64,000 nucleotides of DNA from an uncultured Ilumatobacter sp. (GCA_905480335.1 CAJQPY010000012.1:27308-91307), one strand, 5' to 3'; positions 17,246-26,219 are shown, counted from the stretch's first letter. Numbers and translations: made by a program. The notes: generated by a model from the sequence alone, not told the origin.

Positions 17246-18084
17246 GTGCTGACGTCTACGCTTTTGCGAGTGGGAGAGCGGCCGGGAGGCCGATACATCG
17301 TCAACGAAGAGGAACGGTGCCGCTTTGCCGAGGACGGTTACGTCCATCTGGCGGTGTCCTGTCCGAGGACGAGGTCGCAGCGCTCGACCCGGTCTACGAC
17401 GCTTTCATGAGTGGTAAAATCGACGCCGTCGGGTGCGACTTGTGCGACATAGTGACGGGAAACTTTGGCACCGACCCATCGGACTACGTGGTCTTCAACG
17501 TCATGCTGCCCCGCAGATACCACCCCGATGGGCAGGGGAATGTCTTCGAACGCGTCGGCCGCTCGATTGCTGAGCAGCTCTGTGGCGAGGGGATGACGCT
17601 CGACTTCGAGCAGTTGCTCGCCAAACAACCTGGGCGCGAAGACGCCGTGTTCGCCTGGCATCAGGACCAGGCGTACTGGATCAACACCGACGACCGTCGG
17701 ACCGCGACCTGCTGGTTGGCGCTCGATGACTCAACCGTCGATAACGGCTGCATGCAGTTTCTTCCCGGGAGTCATCGCGAGGCCATGCGACCCCATCGGC
17801 CGGCTGAGATGAACCGTGAGGAACAGCACACGCTGGTCACCGAACTGCGCGCCGATGATGTGCTCCGGTCCGTTCCGATTCTGAGCGGTGACATCACCGT
17901 CCACAACGAGGGTGTGCTCCACGGTTCGGCCGGGAACCGTACGTCCGACTCTCGTCGCTGGGCGTACATCAACGCATACCGGTCGGTCGAAACGGTTCGC
18001 CAGGAGCGGGCGCTCGGATTCACGCACTCCCATAACGACGACCAAAGCGTGCTGAGCCGAGTCGACGGCCTCCTCGTCGATTAA
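17246..18084 (+). pseudogene. PhyH-family Fe(II)/2-oxoglutarate oxygenase, frameshifted near its start
   Basis: The catalytic part is intact: HQDQAYWINTD supplies the His-x-Asp iron ligands, HNEGVLHGSAGN the distal His, and the arginine for 2-oxoglutarate follows in TSDSRRWAY. The family hydroxylates acyl chains or small metabolites. The N-terminus is split between frames. NEEERCRFAEDGYVHLA, a textbook PhyH beginning, is read in the frame starting at the GTG at 17246 (or 17270), but the continuation GVLSEDEVAALDPVYDAF is in the next frame. Adding one G in GCGGTG at about 17351-17355 restores a single protein of about 280 residues. So there is either a 1-base assembly error or a fresh frameshift. 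It is placed directly after the MFS gene, on the same strand. Confidence 0.8.
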
Positions 18085-18203
18085 CGGTCGGCTCGCCGTC
18101 GGCCTGGCTCCCGTTGACGAGGTGATGAGACGGTGAAGTCGGGCTTGACTGGGAGGCGTGGTCCGAGGACTGAGTACCGTGGTCGGCGACGAAGGGGAGC
18201 ACG

Positions 18204-19949
18204 ATGTCTGACCTGATCATTCGCAACGGCACGATCATTGATGGGACTGGAGCACCGCGGCGACGCTCCGACGTGGCGATCGTTGGTGATCGGGTGGTCG
18301 CAGTCGGCGACGTGTCCGCCCACGAACCCGCGGCTCGTGAGATCGACGCATCCGGCCTTATCGTCACCCCGGGATGGGTCGACATCCACACCCACTACGA
18401 CGGACAGGTCACCTGGGACCCTGATCTCGCGCCGTCATCGATAAACGGGGTCACGTCGATTGTGATGGGTAACTGTGGCGTCGGGTTCGCACCGGCGCGT
18501 CCGGACCGGCATGACTGGTTGATCCAGCTGCTCGAAGGCGTCGAGGACATTCCGGGCTCTGCCCTTACGGAGGGCATGACCTGGGGGTGGGAGAGCTTCG
18601 ACGAGTACCTCGACGTGCTCGACACTTTGTCGTGGACTGTCGACGTCGGTGCACAGGTGCCGCACGCGGCGCTGCGCACGTACGTGATGGGCGAGCGTGG
18701 CGCCGACCACCAATCCGAGGCGTCCGCCGAGGAGATCGAGACGATGTGTGCGCTGACCGAGTCGGCGATCCGTAACGGCGCGCTCGGGTTCACCACCTCG
18801 CGCACGTGGGCGCACCGCACGTCGTCGGGGGAGTCGATCGGCACCCTGCGCGCCACGGCTGACGAAGTTGTCGGCATTGCAAAGGCGCTCGACCGCGCCG
18901 ACGCCGGCGTGATCCAGTTGATCTCCGACGTGTACCAGTCTGGCGACGACGAGTTGGTCGAACGCGAACTTGACCTACTCGGACGCATCGTCAACGAGGT
19001 CGATCGCCCGCTGAGCTTCACCGTTCAGCAGAACGACGAGACACCAAACCGGTGGCGTGAGCTCGTTGGGCGGATTGAGCAGTGGTCGGCCGCTGGAGCC
19101 GAGGTGCGTGCCCAGGTCGCCGTCCGTCCAATCGGCGTGCTGCTCGGGCTCGACGCAACAGCCAATCCGCTCCGCCGATGTCCGACCTATGCTCGCCTGC
19201 ACGACCTGTCGGTCGACGAGCGTGTCGCGCACCTCGCCGACCTGGCGACGCGTGCGGCGATCATCGCCGAACACGCCGAGGTCCGGGTGCGTGACTTCCC
19301 CGCGTTGATCCACGCCGGCTTCGATCGGATGTACCCGCTTACCGACCCGCCGAACTACGAACCGACGCCGGAGGACAGCGTGGCCGGCCTGGCCGCCGCC
19401 GAGGGCATCGATCCGGTCGAGAAGATGTACGACCTGATGCTCGCCGACGAGGGACGCCAACTGCTCTACATGCCGTTGATGAACTATGCGAAAGGTGACC
19501 TCAACGACGTGCGGGAGATGATCCTCTCCGAGCACTCGATATTCGGCCTGTCTGACGCCGGCGCCCACTGCAATGTCATCTCCGATGGCACGTTTCCCAC
19601 CACGGCTATCACTCACTGGACGCGCGACCGCACGCGAGGCGAGCAGCTCGACCTTGAGTTCGTGGTCCATCAGCAGACACAGCGGACCGCTGCGCACGTC
19701 GGCTGGCGTGATCGAGGCGTGATCGCTCCCGGGTACCTCGCTGACCTAAATGTGATCGATCATGAGCGTCTCGCGTTGAAGCCGCCGCAGCTGGTCGATG
19801 ACCTGCCGGCGGGTGGGGCGCGGTTAATGCAGTCGGCACACGGCTATGTCGTCACGATCAAGCGAGGACGGGTCACCGTCGAGAACGGCGAACTGACCGG
19901 CGATCGCCCCGGCCACCTCCAACGCGGCGCACGCCCCGCCCCCACCTGA
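18204..19949 (+). CDS. N-acyl-D-amino-acid deacylase-like amidohydrolase
   Basis: A 581-residue amidohydrolase. It opens with the typical LIIRNGTIIDGTGAPRR strand pair, then the metal site GWVDIHTHYDGQ (H62, H64). C91 in MGNCGVGFAP is the metal-bridging cysteine that marks the D-aminoacylase subgroup, and D451 in LSDAGAHCN is the catalytic aspartate. The C-terminus ends with the usual small beta-domain (VTIKRGRVTVENGELTGDRPG). Enzymes of this group release D-amino acids or related amines from N-acyl or carbamoyl forms; the exact amide is unknown. A GGGGAGCACG ribosome binding site precedes the ATG. It is 120 bp downstream of the PhyH gene. Confidence 0.85.
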   Translation: MSDLIIRNGTIIDGTGAPRRRSDVAIVGDRVVAVGDVSAHEPAAREIDASGLIVTPGWVDIHTHYDGQVTWDPDLAPSSINGVTSIVMGNCGVGFAPARPDRHDWLIQLLEGVEDIPGSALTEGMTWGWESFDEYLDVLDTLSWTVDVGAQVPHAALRTYVMGERGADHQSEASAEEIETMCALTESAIRNGALGFTTSRTWAHRTSSGESIGTLRATADEVVGIAKALDRADAGVIQLISDVYQSGDDELVERELDLLGRIVNEVDRPLSFTVQQNDETPNRWRELVGRIEQWSAAGAEVRAQVAVRPIGVLLGLDATANPLRRCPTYARLHDLSVDERVAHLADLATRAAIIAEHAEVRVRDFPALIHAGFDRMYPLTDPPNYEPTPEDSVAGLAAAEGIDPVEKMYDLMLADEGRQLLYMPLMNYAKGDLNDVREMILSEHSIFGLSDAGAHCNVISDGTFPTTAITHWTRDRTRGEQLDLEFVVHQQTQRTAAHVGWRDRGVIAPGYLADLNVIDHERLALKPPQLVDDLPAGGARLMQSAHGYVVTIKRGRVTVENGELTGDRPGHLQRGARPAPT

Positions 19950-20030
19950 TTTGCCCGGTCGCGGCACCGGCAAATCATTGAAGACGCAACGATTTGCTGG
20001 GGCCAGGACGCATTAAATCACGGCAAATCA
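19947..20030. terminator. Inverted-repeat terminator region shared by convergent genes
   Basis: TGATTTGCC (19947-19955) pairs with GGCAAATCA at 19969-19977, forming a 9-bp stem with an extra CGGT/ACCG extension. GGCAAATCA occurs again at 20022-20030. Both flanking genes end inside a copy: each stop codon is the TGA of TGATTTGCC. The layout suggests a bidirectional terminator. Confidence 0.6.
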
Positions 20031-21194
20031 GCGAGAGCGGGCGAGTTTGAGTGCTTGTCCGCCGAGACGTATGAGGCGGATGTCGGCGAAGGGGGTGGAG
20101 GTGCGCGTGTTGTCGTTGGTGACGAACCCGATCGCCAAGTCGGTCTCCGGGTCGGCCCATGCCCCGGACCCGCCGAATCCGAAGTGCCCGAATGAGCGCT
20201 TGGCGAGTCGGCCCACCGTGAACGCTCGGTGATACCCGAGCCGCCATTTCATGTTGATTTTGATCACGAAGTCGCGCTGGTCGACCTGCAATTCGGTGAG
20301 TCGAGCGGCGGACTCCTCTGACATGATCCGCACCTCATCGATCGCGCCACCACCGCCGAGCGCAGCGTATAGACGAGCGAGCGAACGCGCCGTGAACGTG
20401 CCGTTGACAGCGGGGATCTCAGCGCCGTAACCGCGGTCGTCACGTAGGATCTCCATTAATCCGTCGACGAGCAACGCGTCGGCCATCGGCTCAAGCGACT
20501 TGATCCGCCCAAGTCGATCAATCCGCTGCTGCGCCTTGGCACCCTCGCTGCCGTTGACGTCGGGTTTGAGCGTAGCGATCCGGCTGCGCTCCGTCTTCGG
20601 GGTGCGGATGTAGAGGCCATCTAGGCCGAGCGGTTGTGCGAGTTCGGTGTCGATGAATTCTGACAACGACATCCCTGACACATTCCGCACGATATTGCCG
20701 ACCAGCCATCCGAACGTGATGCCGTGGTACCCCGGTCCCGTTCCGGGCGCCGGATTGGGCGCTTGGGCGGCGAGCACCGACACCATATGCTCCCAGTCGA
20801 GGAGCTCAGAGGCGTCGTCGACTACACCGCGCAGCCTGTGTAGCCCGGCCGTGTGGGTGAGTAGCTGGCGAACGGTCACTGACTCCTTGCCCGCAGCGGC
20901 GAACTCTGGCCAGTAGGTGGCGACCGGAGCGTCGATGTTGACCAGGCCTCGGTCGGCGAGGACGTGCAGCGCCGTTGCCGTGATCCCCTTGGTGGTCGAA
21001 AAGCTCACTGCCAACGTGTCCTCGGCCCATCGCCCACCCTGCTCATCGCGCCGGCCGCCCCAGACATCGACCACCTTCTCACCCCGGTGGTATACGCAGA
21101 GGGACCCGCCGAAGCGACCGTCCGCATTGAGGTATTTCGACAACAGCGGTGTCAACCCTCCGAAGTCGGGATGAACGGTTCCGTCGAGCAACAT
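20028..21194 (-). CDS. Beta-lactamase-fold serine hydrolase (class C/esterase type)
   Basis: A 388-residue protein of the beta-lactamase/DD-peptidase family, in the branch of esterases such as EstB and LipL2. The nucleophile motif SxxK is S66-T-T-K69 in AVSFSTTKG, the second-motif tyrosine is Y156 in GPGYHGITFG, and the third box is replaced by HFGFGGSGAWADPE, as in esterases. No signal peptide is visible, so the protein is probably cytosolic; true lactamase action is unlikely. Substrates of the branch are short-chain esters or lactones. The gene ends head-on with the amidohydrolase and shares its terminator region. Confidence 0.85.
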   Translation of the reverse strand: MLLDGTVHPDFGGLTPLLSKYLNADGRFGGSLCVYHRGEKVVDVWGGRRDEQGGRWAEDTLAVSFSTTKGITATALHVLADRGLVNIDAPVATYWPEFAAAGKESVTVRQLLTHTAGLHRLRGVVDDASELLDWEHMVSVLAAQAPNPAPGTGPGYHGITFGWLVGNIVRNVSGMSLSEFIDTELAQPLGLDGLYIRTPKTERSRIATLKPDVNGSEGAKAQQRIDRLGRIKSLEPMADALLVDGLMEILRDDRGYGAEIPAVNGTFTARSLARLYAALGGGGAIDEVRIMSEESAARLTELQVDQRDFVIKINMKWRLGYHRAFTVGRLAKRSFGHFGFGGSGAWADPETDLAIGFVTNDNTRTSTPFADIRLIRLGGQALKLARSR

Positions 21195-21289
21195 GCGGGC
21201 AACGATATTGGGAAGTCAACGGTTCAAGGTGTGTGTTTAACAGCACCGCTCTCGTGGTCGGGGCATGCGTTGTCTGACCGACAATGTGC

Positions 21290-21649
21290 TCACCGGTGAG
21301 TAAGGGCGGCCCGGCCGGCCACGATCGGCAAGTCGAGGAACGTCGCGACTCCCGGTGCCCGATCAATGAGATACGGCACAGCGTTGATGGCGTGCGCCGC
21401 GGTGGATGCGAGCACGTTGCGGTTCCATCCGTGTTTCAAGTCGACGAATATCTTCGGTTCGCCGAGGATCCGGACCGACCAATCGCCCTCAGGCCACTCT
21501 GGTGCCGCCTGTTCATGGATCCGCCAGACTGTCTCCTGGCTGACGATGGGGACGTCGTCGACCATCGTGTCCCAGCGGAAGCGTTGACCGGCGATCGTCC
21601 CGGCGGCGACTCGTCTGGCAGCGGCGTCGAGATCGACGTCGGTTGACGG
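21290..21649 (-). pseudogene. C-terminal remnant of a DapB-like NAD(P)-dependent amino acid dehydrogenase
   Basis: An open stretch of about 119 codons begins just after an in-frame TGA at 21650-21652 and has no proper N-terminal domain. It contains AAARRVAAGTIAGQRFRW, a WSVRILG strand and NRNVLASTAAHAINAVPYL ending in GVATFLDLPIVAGRAAL. This is the C-terminal half of the dihydrodipicolinate-reductase-like family (also named diaminopentanoate dehydrogenase). The Rossmann domain that should precede it is missing in all frames, and the PAP2 gene promoter occupies the space upstream. The piece from the ATG at 21565 could still be translated, but would lack the cofactor site. I regard it as a deletion remnant. 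Confidence 0.65.
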
Positions 21650-21757
21650 TCATCCGCTGACGGTGCCCGGGCTGGAAGCGATTCGCGAACTGTCGTGTCG
21701 TGATCTGGTCGCCGATCATCGATTACCCGTCACCTTTCGCCCGTATTCTGGTCAGCC

Positions 21758-22699
21758 GTGACGTCCCCGATCTCGCCGTCAATGTCAGCTGTCCATGTGC
21801 ACCTGCGATCGCTCCTGCTGGTGGTGGCCGGTTCCGTGATTATCTTCATCGCGAACTACTTCTTCTTCGTGCGAACGACGCTCGGTCAAGAGCTCGATGA
21901 CGCCGCGCTCGTCGGCGGCGAACAGCGGCCACAGGGAGTCGTGAGTGAGGCGTGGGAACTCCTCGACGTCATCAGCGTCGCGTCGCTGGCAGCGGCGTGC
22001 GCTACGATCGGTTTGGTCTCGTTGCTCCGGCGGCGCTTTGCGTTGGCGATCGCCATCCTGACCGCGATCGGCGTTGCGAACGTGCTCACCCAACTCCTCA
22101 AACGAGTGATGCTGGAGCGGCCGGACTTGACCGGGACCGGCGATCTCAACAGTCTCCCGAGCGGCCATGCAACGGTCGCTGCGACGGTCGCAGTCGGCGT
22201 GGTGGCGGTGTCCGCCCCGCGCTGGCGGTCGATGGTCGCTCTCGTCGCGTGGCTGTTTCCGGTCGCGGTCGGCGTGGCTGTGGTGATCGCCGGTTGGCAT
22301 CGACCATCCGACTCGATTGCTGCCTTCTGTGTGGTGCTTGGGGTAACCGCTGCTGCGCTCGCGTGTGTGGTCGCCGTCTTCGGTTTCGACCATGGCGAGC
22401 GCCCATCGGCGTGGTTCCGGCGTTCGGTCCTGACGCTCGTCGGCATTGTCATTGCTGTGCTCGTTGCGCTGAGCCTCGCCGGTCTCTGGCTCGTCCGCGA
22501 CCAACTGCGTGACGGTGACCTCTCGGCCCGGTGGGACTCAGTTGCCTTTGCTTCAGCCGCTGCGGCGATCTTCGCCGGGGCAGGTCTGATGTTGCTGTTG
22601 CTCGTGGCATCGGTGCGGGGGATGGCCATCGGACACGGTGGTTGGCATCGCGATGCCATCGCCGAGGCAGAAGCGCCCGCAACCGTCGATTCGCCCTGA
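21758..22699 (+). CDS. PAP2-family membrane phosphatase
   Basis: A 313-residue membrane protein with six or more helices. The three phosphatase motifs are complete: C1 KRVMLERPD (115-123), C2 SLPSGHA (S132-A138, H137) and C3 GWHRPSD (179-185, H181, D185). The active site faces the outside. Such enzymes remove phosphate from lipid pyrophosphates (undecaprenyl-PP) or phosphatidic acid. Two extra helices follow the domain (LTLVGIVIAVLVALSLAGLW and a second near 270), making it longer than typical. The start is the GTG at 21758, with a TATTCT -10 eight bases upstream, so the transcript may be leaderless; the ATG at 21782 is an alternative. Confidence 0.87.
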   Translation: MTSPISPSMSAVHVHLRSLLLVVAGSVIIFIANYFFFVRTTLGQELDDAALVGGEQRPQGVVSEAWELLDVISVASLAAACATIGLVSLLRRRFALAIAILTAIGVANVLTQLLKRVMLERPDLTGTGDLNSLPSGHATVAATVAVGVVAVSAPRWRSMVALVAWLFPVAVGVAVVIAGWHRPSDSIAAFCVVLGVTAAALACVVAVFGFDHGERPSAWFRRSVLTLVGIVIAVLVALSLAGLWLVRDQLRDGDLSARWDSVAFASAAAAIFAGAGLMLLLLVASVRGMAIGHGGWHRDAIAEAEAPATVDSP

Positions 22700-22879
22700 A
22701 CCGGCTGCGTGGCATCACCGCTTTTCGCTTCGGTCATTTGGATCGCTCAGATCAGACGGGGACAAACGGTTGCAGCACCCATCAGGCCCGCGAGCACACG
22801 GTTGGTAGCAGGATCGTTAACGCGATCAAAACCATGCCCGATTATCCGCCGAGGTCGGAGCCGATCCGGCCCGACGGCG

Positions 22880-23788
22880 CTATTCGAATGCAGCGAACAC
22901 CTCAGTGAACGCTTTCGCCTGGCCACCTGAGGTCGACGACGGGACGAGGACCGGCGCGGTGACACCGGTGTCGAACCAGGCGTCAACCCCGTTGCGCACT
23001 CGCTCCACCGATCCGGACAGCGTGCAGTCGTCGAGCCAGCGATCACTCATTGCAGCGAGTACAGCACCGCTGTCCCGCGAGTCCAGCGCATCGGCGACCG
23101 CTGACATCTCGGCGGCGTAGCCAGCTTCGCTCCAATATTTTCGGTAGTTCGGTAGCGCGACGTACCCCTGCAGGGTCTTGCGGTTGCGGGCTCGAGCAGC
23201 ATCGAGGTCATCATCGATCACCGTTGGAATCATGTTGCCGATCCAGAACTCGTCGGCTGTTGAACCGTTGCCGACGAGCGAGAGCGAGTGCGGCATACGA
23301 CTCCGCGAGGCGTTTGCCCAGACAGCCCCGTCGCCCACTGCAATCGAGAGTCCGACCATCTTGTCGCGGAGGGCGGCGAGGATGACGGGAGGCAGCCCGC
23401 CCATCTGTTCGCCGAGTTCGCGCATCGTGGTGACGTACTCGCGCATATCGCTGAGGGGCTTGCCGGTCTTAACGCCGAGCCGCTCGACAACGGGACCGTG
23501 CGTGACGCCGACACCCAGTCGAAATCGTCCTCCGGAGATCTCGTGGAGGTAGCTCGCAGTCGTGGCAAGCGCCATCGGATGCTGGAGATAGATCGGTTGA
23601 ATCGATGTTCCGAACTCAATTCGTGACGTTGCGTGCGCGATCGACAAACACAGCCCGAGGGCGTCGCCGAAGCTCGGACAGTAGATGCCGGAGTAGCCCC
23701 GCTCCTCAATCTGCGCGGCGAGTTGGACGGTTCTGGCGCGGCGGCCCGGGGCGGCGGCGAGCGAGAGGGCTGGCATACGTTCGGTCAT
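22880..23788 (-). CDS. LLM-class (luciferase-like) F420-type oxidoreductase
   Basis: A 302-residue TIM-barrel protein of the bacterial luciferase-like monooxygenase family. The barrel start is LAAQIEERGYSGIYCPSF; strand 3 reads RIEFGTSIQPIYLQHP, and GGRFRLGVGVTHGPVVERLG is the usual phosphate-binding region. The C-terminus has the tunnel helix with GSVERVRNGVDAWFDTGVTAPVLVPS. In actinobacteria most such proteins use coenzyme F420, but FMN use cannot be excluded. The substrate is unknown. The gene is followed downstream by nothing on its strand, and preceded by the TrmH gene across a 139-bp gap. Confidence 0.85.
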   Translation of the reverse strand: MTERMPALSLAAAPGRRARTVQLAAQIEERGYSGIYCPSFGDALGLCLSIAHATSRIEFGTSIQPIYLQHPMALATTASYLHEISGGRFRLGVGVTHGPVVERLGVKTGKPLSDMREYVTTMRELGEQMGGLPPVILAALRDKMVGLSIAVGDGAVWANASRSRMPHSLSLVGNGSTADEFWIGNMIPTVIDDDLDAARARNRKTLQGYVALPNYRKYWSEAGYAAEMSAVADALDSRDSGAVLAAMSDRWLDDCTLSGSVERVRNGVDAWFDTGVTAPVLVPSSTSGGQAKAFTEVFAAFE

Positions 23789-23927
23789 GATGTGAAACTA
23801 CGAGCTGAGCGTGCTGGCGACAGGACCGATGGAGTTGATTGCGTCGGATCTAGCCGGTGGCCGGGCGGGGCTGTCTTGCAACGCTCGATGACGGTATCTG
23901 TTGAGTGTGGAGCAGGCCGACCCGGTG

Positions 23928-24860
23928 TTAACACTTCGGCTGGTGCGCAGGGTCCGTTGGTGATGAAGGCCAAGCACCGGGATCGGGTTGCCGAGCGCGT
24001 CCCGGGCGACCGATCACTGCGAACGTGATCGCTGCGGCATGGCCAACGTTGAGCGAGTCGACGCTGGCCGAGATTGAGATTCGAACTCGGTGGGTCGATG
24101 CAGCCATGGTTTCGGCTTCCAATCCGTGGCCCTCTGCGCCAAGAACGGCGGCAACCCGATCGGGAACTTCCATATCCCAGAGGTCGGCTGCGTCGACACC
24201 GGGAGTCAGGGCCCACGTTTCGAAGCCTGCATCGCGGAGCATGTAGAGGGCGCTCGGCCACTCCTCAGCGTCTGCGCGGGCAACTGGGACGTGCAGGATC
24301 TCACCCATGCTCACTCTGACCGTGCGCCGCTGGTACGGATCGTTGCAGGTTGGGCTGATGATCATGCCGTCGATGCCGAATGCCCGTGAGGCCCGGGCAA
24401 TTGCGCCCACATTCTGGTCGTCGTTGAGCGCTTCGAGCACGACCAGGCGCTGGCAGGTGCGCGCCAAATCGGCAACGGTCGGCATGGGAGCGCGAAAGGC
24501 CGATGCGAGGCAACATCGGTCTATGTTGAAGCCAACGACTTCGGCGAGGACTGCCTGCTCGGCGACAAAGACCGGTACCCCAGCCATCTCGGGCCGAGAC
24601 ATTGTGGGAACGAACCGTTTGAGACGTTTCGGGTGGAGAAGAACCGAACGCATGCGGTGCCCCGAATCGAGTATCCGGTCGATCGGGACGTATCCCTCAC
24701 CCATGAAGTATTCATCGCGCTCCATCTCCGCACGCACTGCAATGCTGTTCAGGTCGCGGTAGTCGTCGAGACGCGGATCGGCGGGGTCGACGATGTAAGT
24801 CACACCTTCCACCCGAGATGGCCCTATGCCCGATGTCGCAGGTGTGGGGTCGGTGGTCAC
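23928..24860 (-). CDS. TrmH/SpoU-family RNA 2'-O-methyltransferase
   Basis: A 310-residue SPOUT methyltransferase. An N-terminal substrate-binding part (to about residue 125, with RILDSGHRMRSVLLHPKRL) is followed by the knotted catalytic domain: motif 1 EALNDDQNVGAIARASRAFG, motif 2 AVLGAEGHGL, motif 3 VDSLNVGHAAAI. It transfers methyl from S-adenosylmethionine to a ribose 2'-OH in rRNA or tRNA. The C-terminal 25 residues are Pro-rich and probably disordered. Its start overlaps the stop of the 50-codon zinc-ribbon gene by four bases (ATGA), so the two are translationally coupled. Confidence 0.87.
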   Translation of the reverse strand: MTTDPTPATSGIGPSRVEGVTYIVDPADPRLDDYRDLNSIAVRAEMERDEYFMGEGYVPIDRILDSGHRMRSVLLHPKRLKRFVPTMSRPEMAGVPVFVAEQAVLAEVVGFNIDRCCLASAFRAPMPTVADLARTCQRLVVLEALNDDQNVGAIARASRAFGIDGMIISPTCNDPYQRRTVRVSMGEILHVPVARADAEEWPSALYMLRDAGFETWALTPGVDAADLWDMEVPDRVAAVLGAEGHGLEAETMAASTHRVRISISASVDSLNVGHAAAITFAVIGRPGRARQPDPGAWPSSPTDPAHQPKC

Positions 24861-25009
24861 CGGCTCATCAGCTCGCCGAATGCGGAGCAGTCAGGGTTTT
24901 CGCACATCGATGCCTCGCCGGGCGCCTCGGGCGGCAGCGCGCTCACGCCGCATACGGCGCAGATCGGTGAGACATCGTCCCCATCAATGCCGTCCCACAG
25001 GTTACTCAT
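24857..25009 (-). CDS. 50-residue zinc-ribbon protein, coupled to the methyltransferase
   Basis: A tiny gene of 50 codons (ATG at 25009; an upstream frame to 25057 is possible but lacks support). The product has two cysteine pairs, CAVC and CENPDC, 18 residues apart, the spacing of a zinc ribbon. There is no membrane segment. The ATGA overlap with the following SpoU methyltransferase indicates co-translation; a role in RNA or protein contact for that enzyme is an inference. No family name is recognised. Confidence 0.62.
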   Translation of the reverse strand: MSNLWDGIDGDDVSPICAVCGVSALPPEAPGEASMCENPDCSAFGELMSR

Positions 25010-25126
25010 GGCAACAGTGTCGCCGCTGTTGCAGCGTTTTGAGCACCCTGCAAGCATTCTCCACCAAGGCCTTCACAGTGTCCGCTGGGGTGTTTCCGTC
25101 TTCAGCGCTCAGTCCTGGATCCGGCC

Positions 25127-25357
25127 TTACGTTTCGTCGGTGGCGGTCTCGGATCGCCTCGACTTCACCATCGCCACGACCATGACCACACCGATAGCGA
25201 CGATGATTATCAACCTGAACCTCGCCGTCCGGCGTACGCCATCGACCGCCTCGGCGGCACTTTCGACGACGTCGAGACCTGTCTGCACCGACGCAAGCGC
25301 GGACTGCACACCCGCCACGTCGTGTCGAGCTCGGTGAATTGTGGCGCGAAACGCCAT
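25127..25357 (-). CDS. Small single-pass membrane protein
   Basis: A 76-residue product with an N-terminal helix rich in small and acidic residues (HDVAGVQSALASVQTGLDVV), then basic VRRTARF, a 17-residue hydrophobic helix (RLIIIVAIGVVMVVAMV) and a charged tail KSRRSETATDET. The topology is probably N-in with one crossing. No family is recognised. It lies 117 bp upstream of the zinc-ribbon gene on the same strand and may be the first gene of that transcript. Confidence 0.5.
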   Translation of the reverse strand: MAFRATIHRARHDVAGVQSALASVQTGLDVVESAAEAVDGVRRTARFRLIIIVAIGVVMVVAMVKSRRSETATDET

Positions 25358-25760
25358 GATCAGCCGGTATCCACGCGTACGGCTGTTTGTTCGGTTCTCC
25401 GATGGAATTTGTCGTGGCTGCTGATTTCGAAGATGTTCACGAGAAACGACAATATGCGTTCAGCAGGAAGGTCGCGTCGGCGGTGGTCAACGATTCATGG
25501 AACATCATCGAACTCCCGCCGCCAGGTGTGTCCCATTGCACTAATCCGTTGCGAGTCCTACGAATGAGCGCTGATCAAGATATGCGTGGGACCGGCGCAA
25601 ACGGGTGTCCAGTGAGGCCTACGCTGTATCATGTGACTGACCAGCAAGTGTGGAGTGAGGCAGCTCGCCCGCAAGCGCGTGACCACGTGCAGGTGCTGCA
25701 GTCGGTCGAAAGTACGTCCTCCCCGGAAATGAGAAACCTGTGCCCATGATTCTGTGTCCG
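25358..25760. other. Intergenic, no supported gene
   Basis: About 400 bp between divergent genes. A plus-strand frame from 25387 to 25749 encodes 120 residues, but third positions are poor in G/C, no ribosome binding site precedes it and no family is recognised. It should hold the promoters of both neighbours. Confidence 0.4.
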
Positions 25761-26219
25761 ATGACCTCGCCTCAGCCAAATGTGGGCTGTGATCCTGCTG
25801 GTCGCCGACGTCGTTGGGGTGCCGCTGCAGTCGTTGCAGCGTTGTCGCTCGGGACGCTCTCGGCGTGTGGCTCCGATGGCGAGTCGCCCGAAGATGCGTT
25901 CTGCGATGCCGCCGTCAGTCTCCAAACAAATATCGAGGGGATCGCCGACGTTGATATCATCTCCGGTGGCACTGATGCGGTAACGGACCAAGTTGAGGCG
26001 ATCCAATCCGACGTCGTCCAGCTCCGAAACAGTGGATCAGATGTGGCTGCGGACGAGATCTCAGCGCTCGGAACAGCGGTCGACGACCTTGCTGCCGCCC
26101 TTGATGCGCTCGGTAGCGACACCTCGGTCGATTCTGCCCAAGCCGTTGTCTCGTCGGTTGGCGCCGTTGTGGTCTCCGCGGGCGCTGTATACAACCGGTT
26201 CGACTCGGTGTGTTTGTAA
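25761..26219 (+). CDS. Small secreted lipoprotein with Ala-rich helical domain
   Basis: The product has a basic leader (RRRRWG), a hydrophobic core AAAVVAALSLGTLSAC and a lipobox LSAC followed by GSDGESPED, typical of actinobacterial lipoproteins. The mature domain of about 120 residues is Asp-, Ala- and Val-rich with two cysteines (near the start, DAFCDAA, and the last but one residue), which could form a disulfide closing a helical bundle. The heptad-like repeats (AVTDQVEAIQSDVVQLRNSG) suggest a coiled coil. No enzymatic motif is seen. I choose the ATG at 25761; an ATG at 25740 adds seven residues. Confidence 0.68.
   Translation: MTSPQPNVGCDPAGRRRRWGAAAVVAALSLGTLSACGSDGESPEDAFCDAAVSLQTNIEGIADVDIISGGTDAVTDQVEAIQSDVVQLRNSGSDVAADEISALGTAVDDLAAALDALGSDTSVDSAQAVVSSVGAVVVSAGAVYNRFDSVCL

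Noticed and set aside
21785..22737. Long minus-strand frames over the PAP2 gene (239 and 283 residues).
   Set aside because: They are polar antisense shadows of a gene with three intact PAP2 motifs.
25387..25749. 120-residue plus-strand frame in the gap before the lipoprotein gene.
   Set aside because: Poor third-position GC, no ribosome binding site and no family similarity; could be a foreign relic but not supportable.
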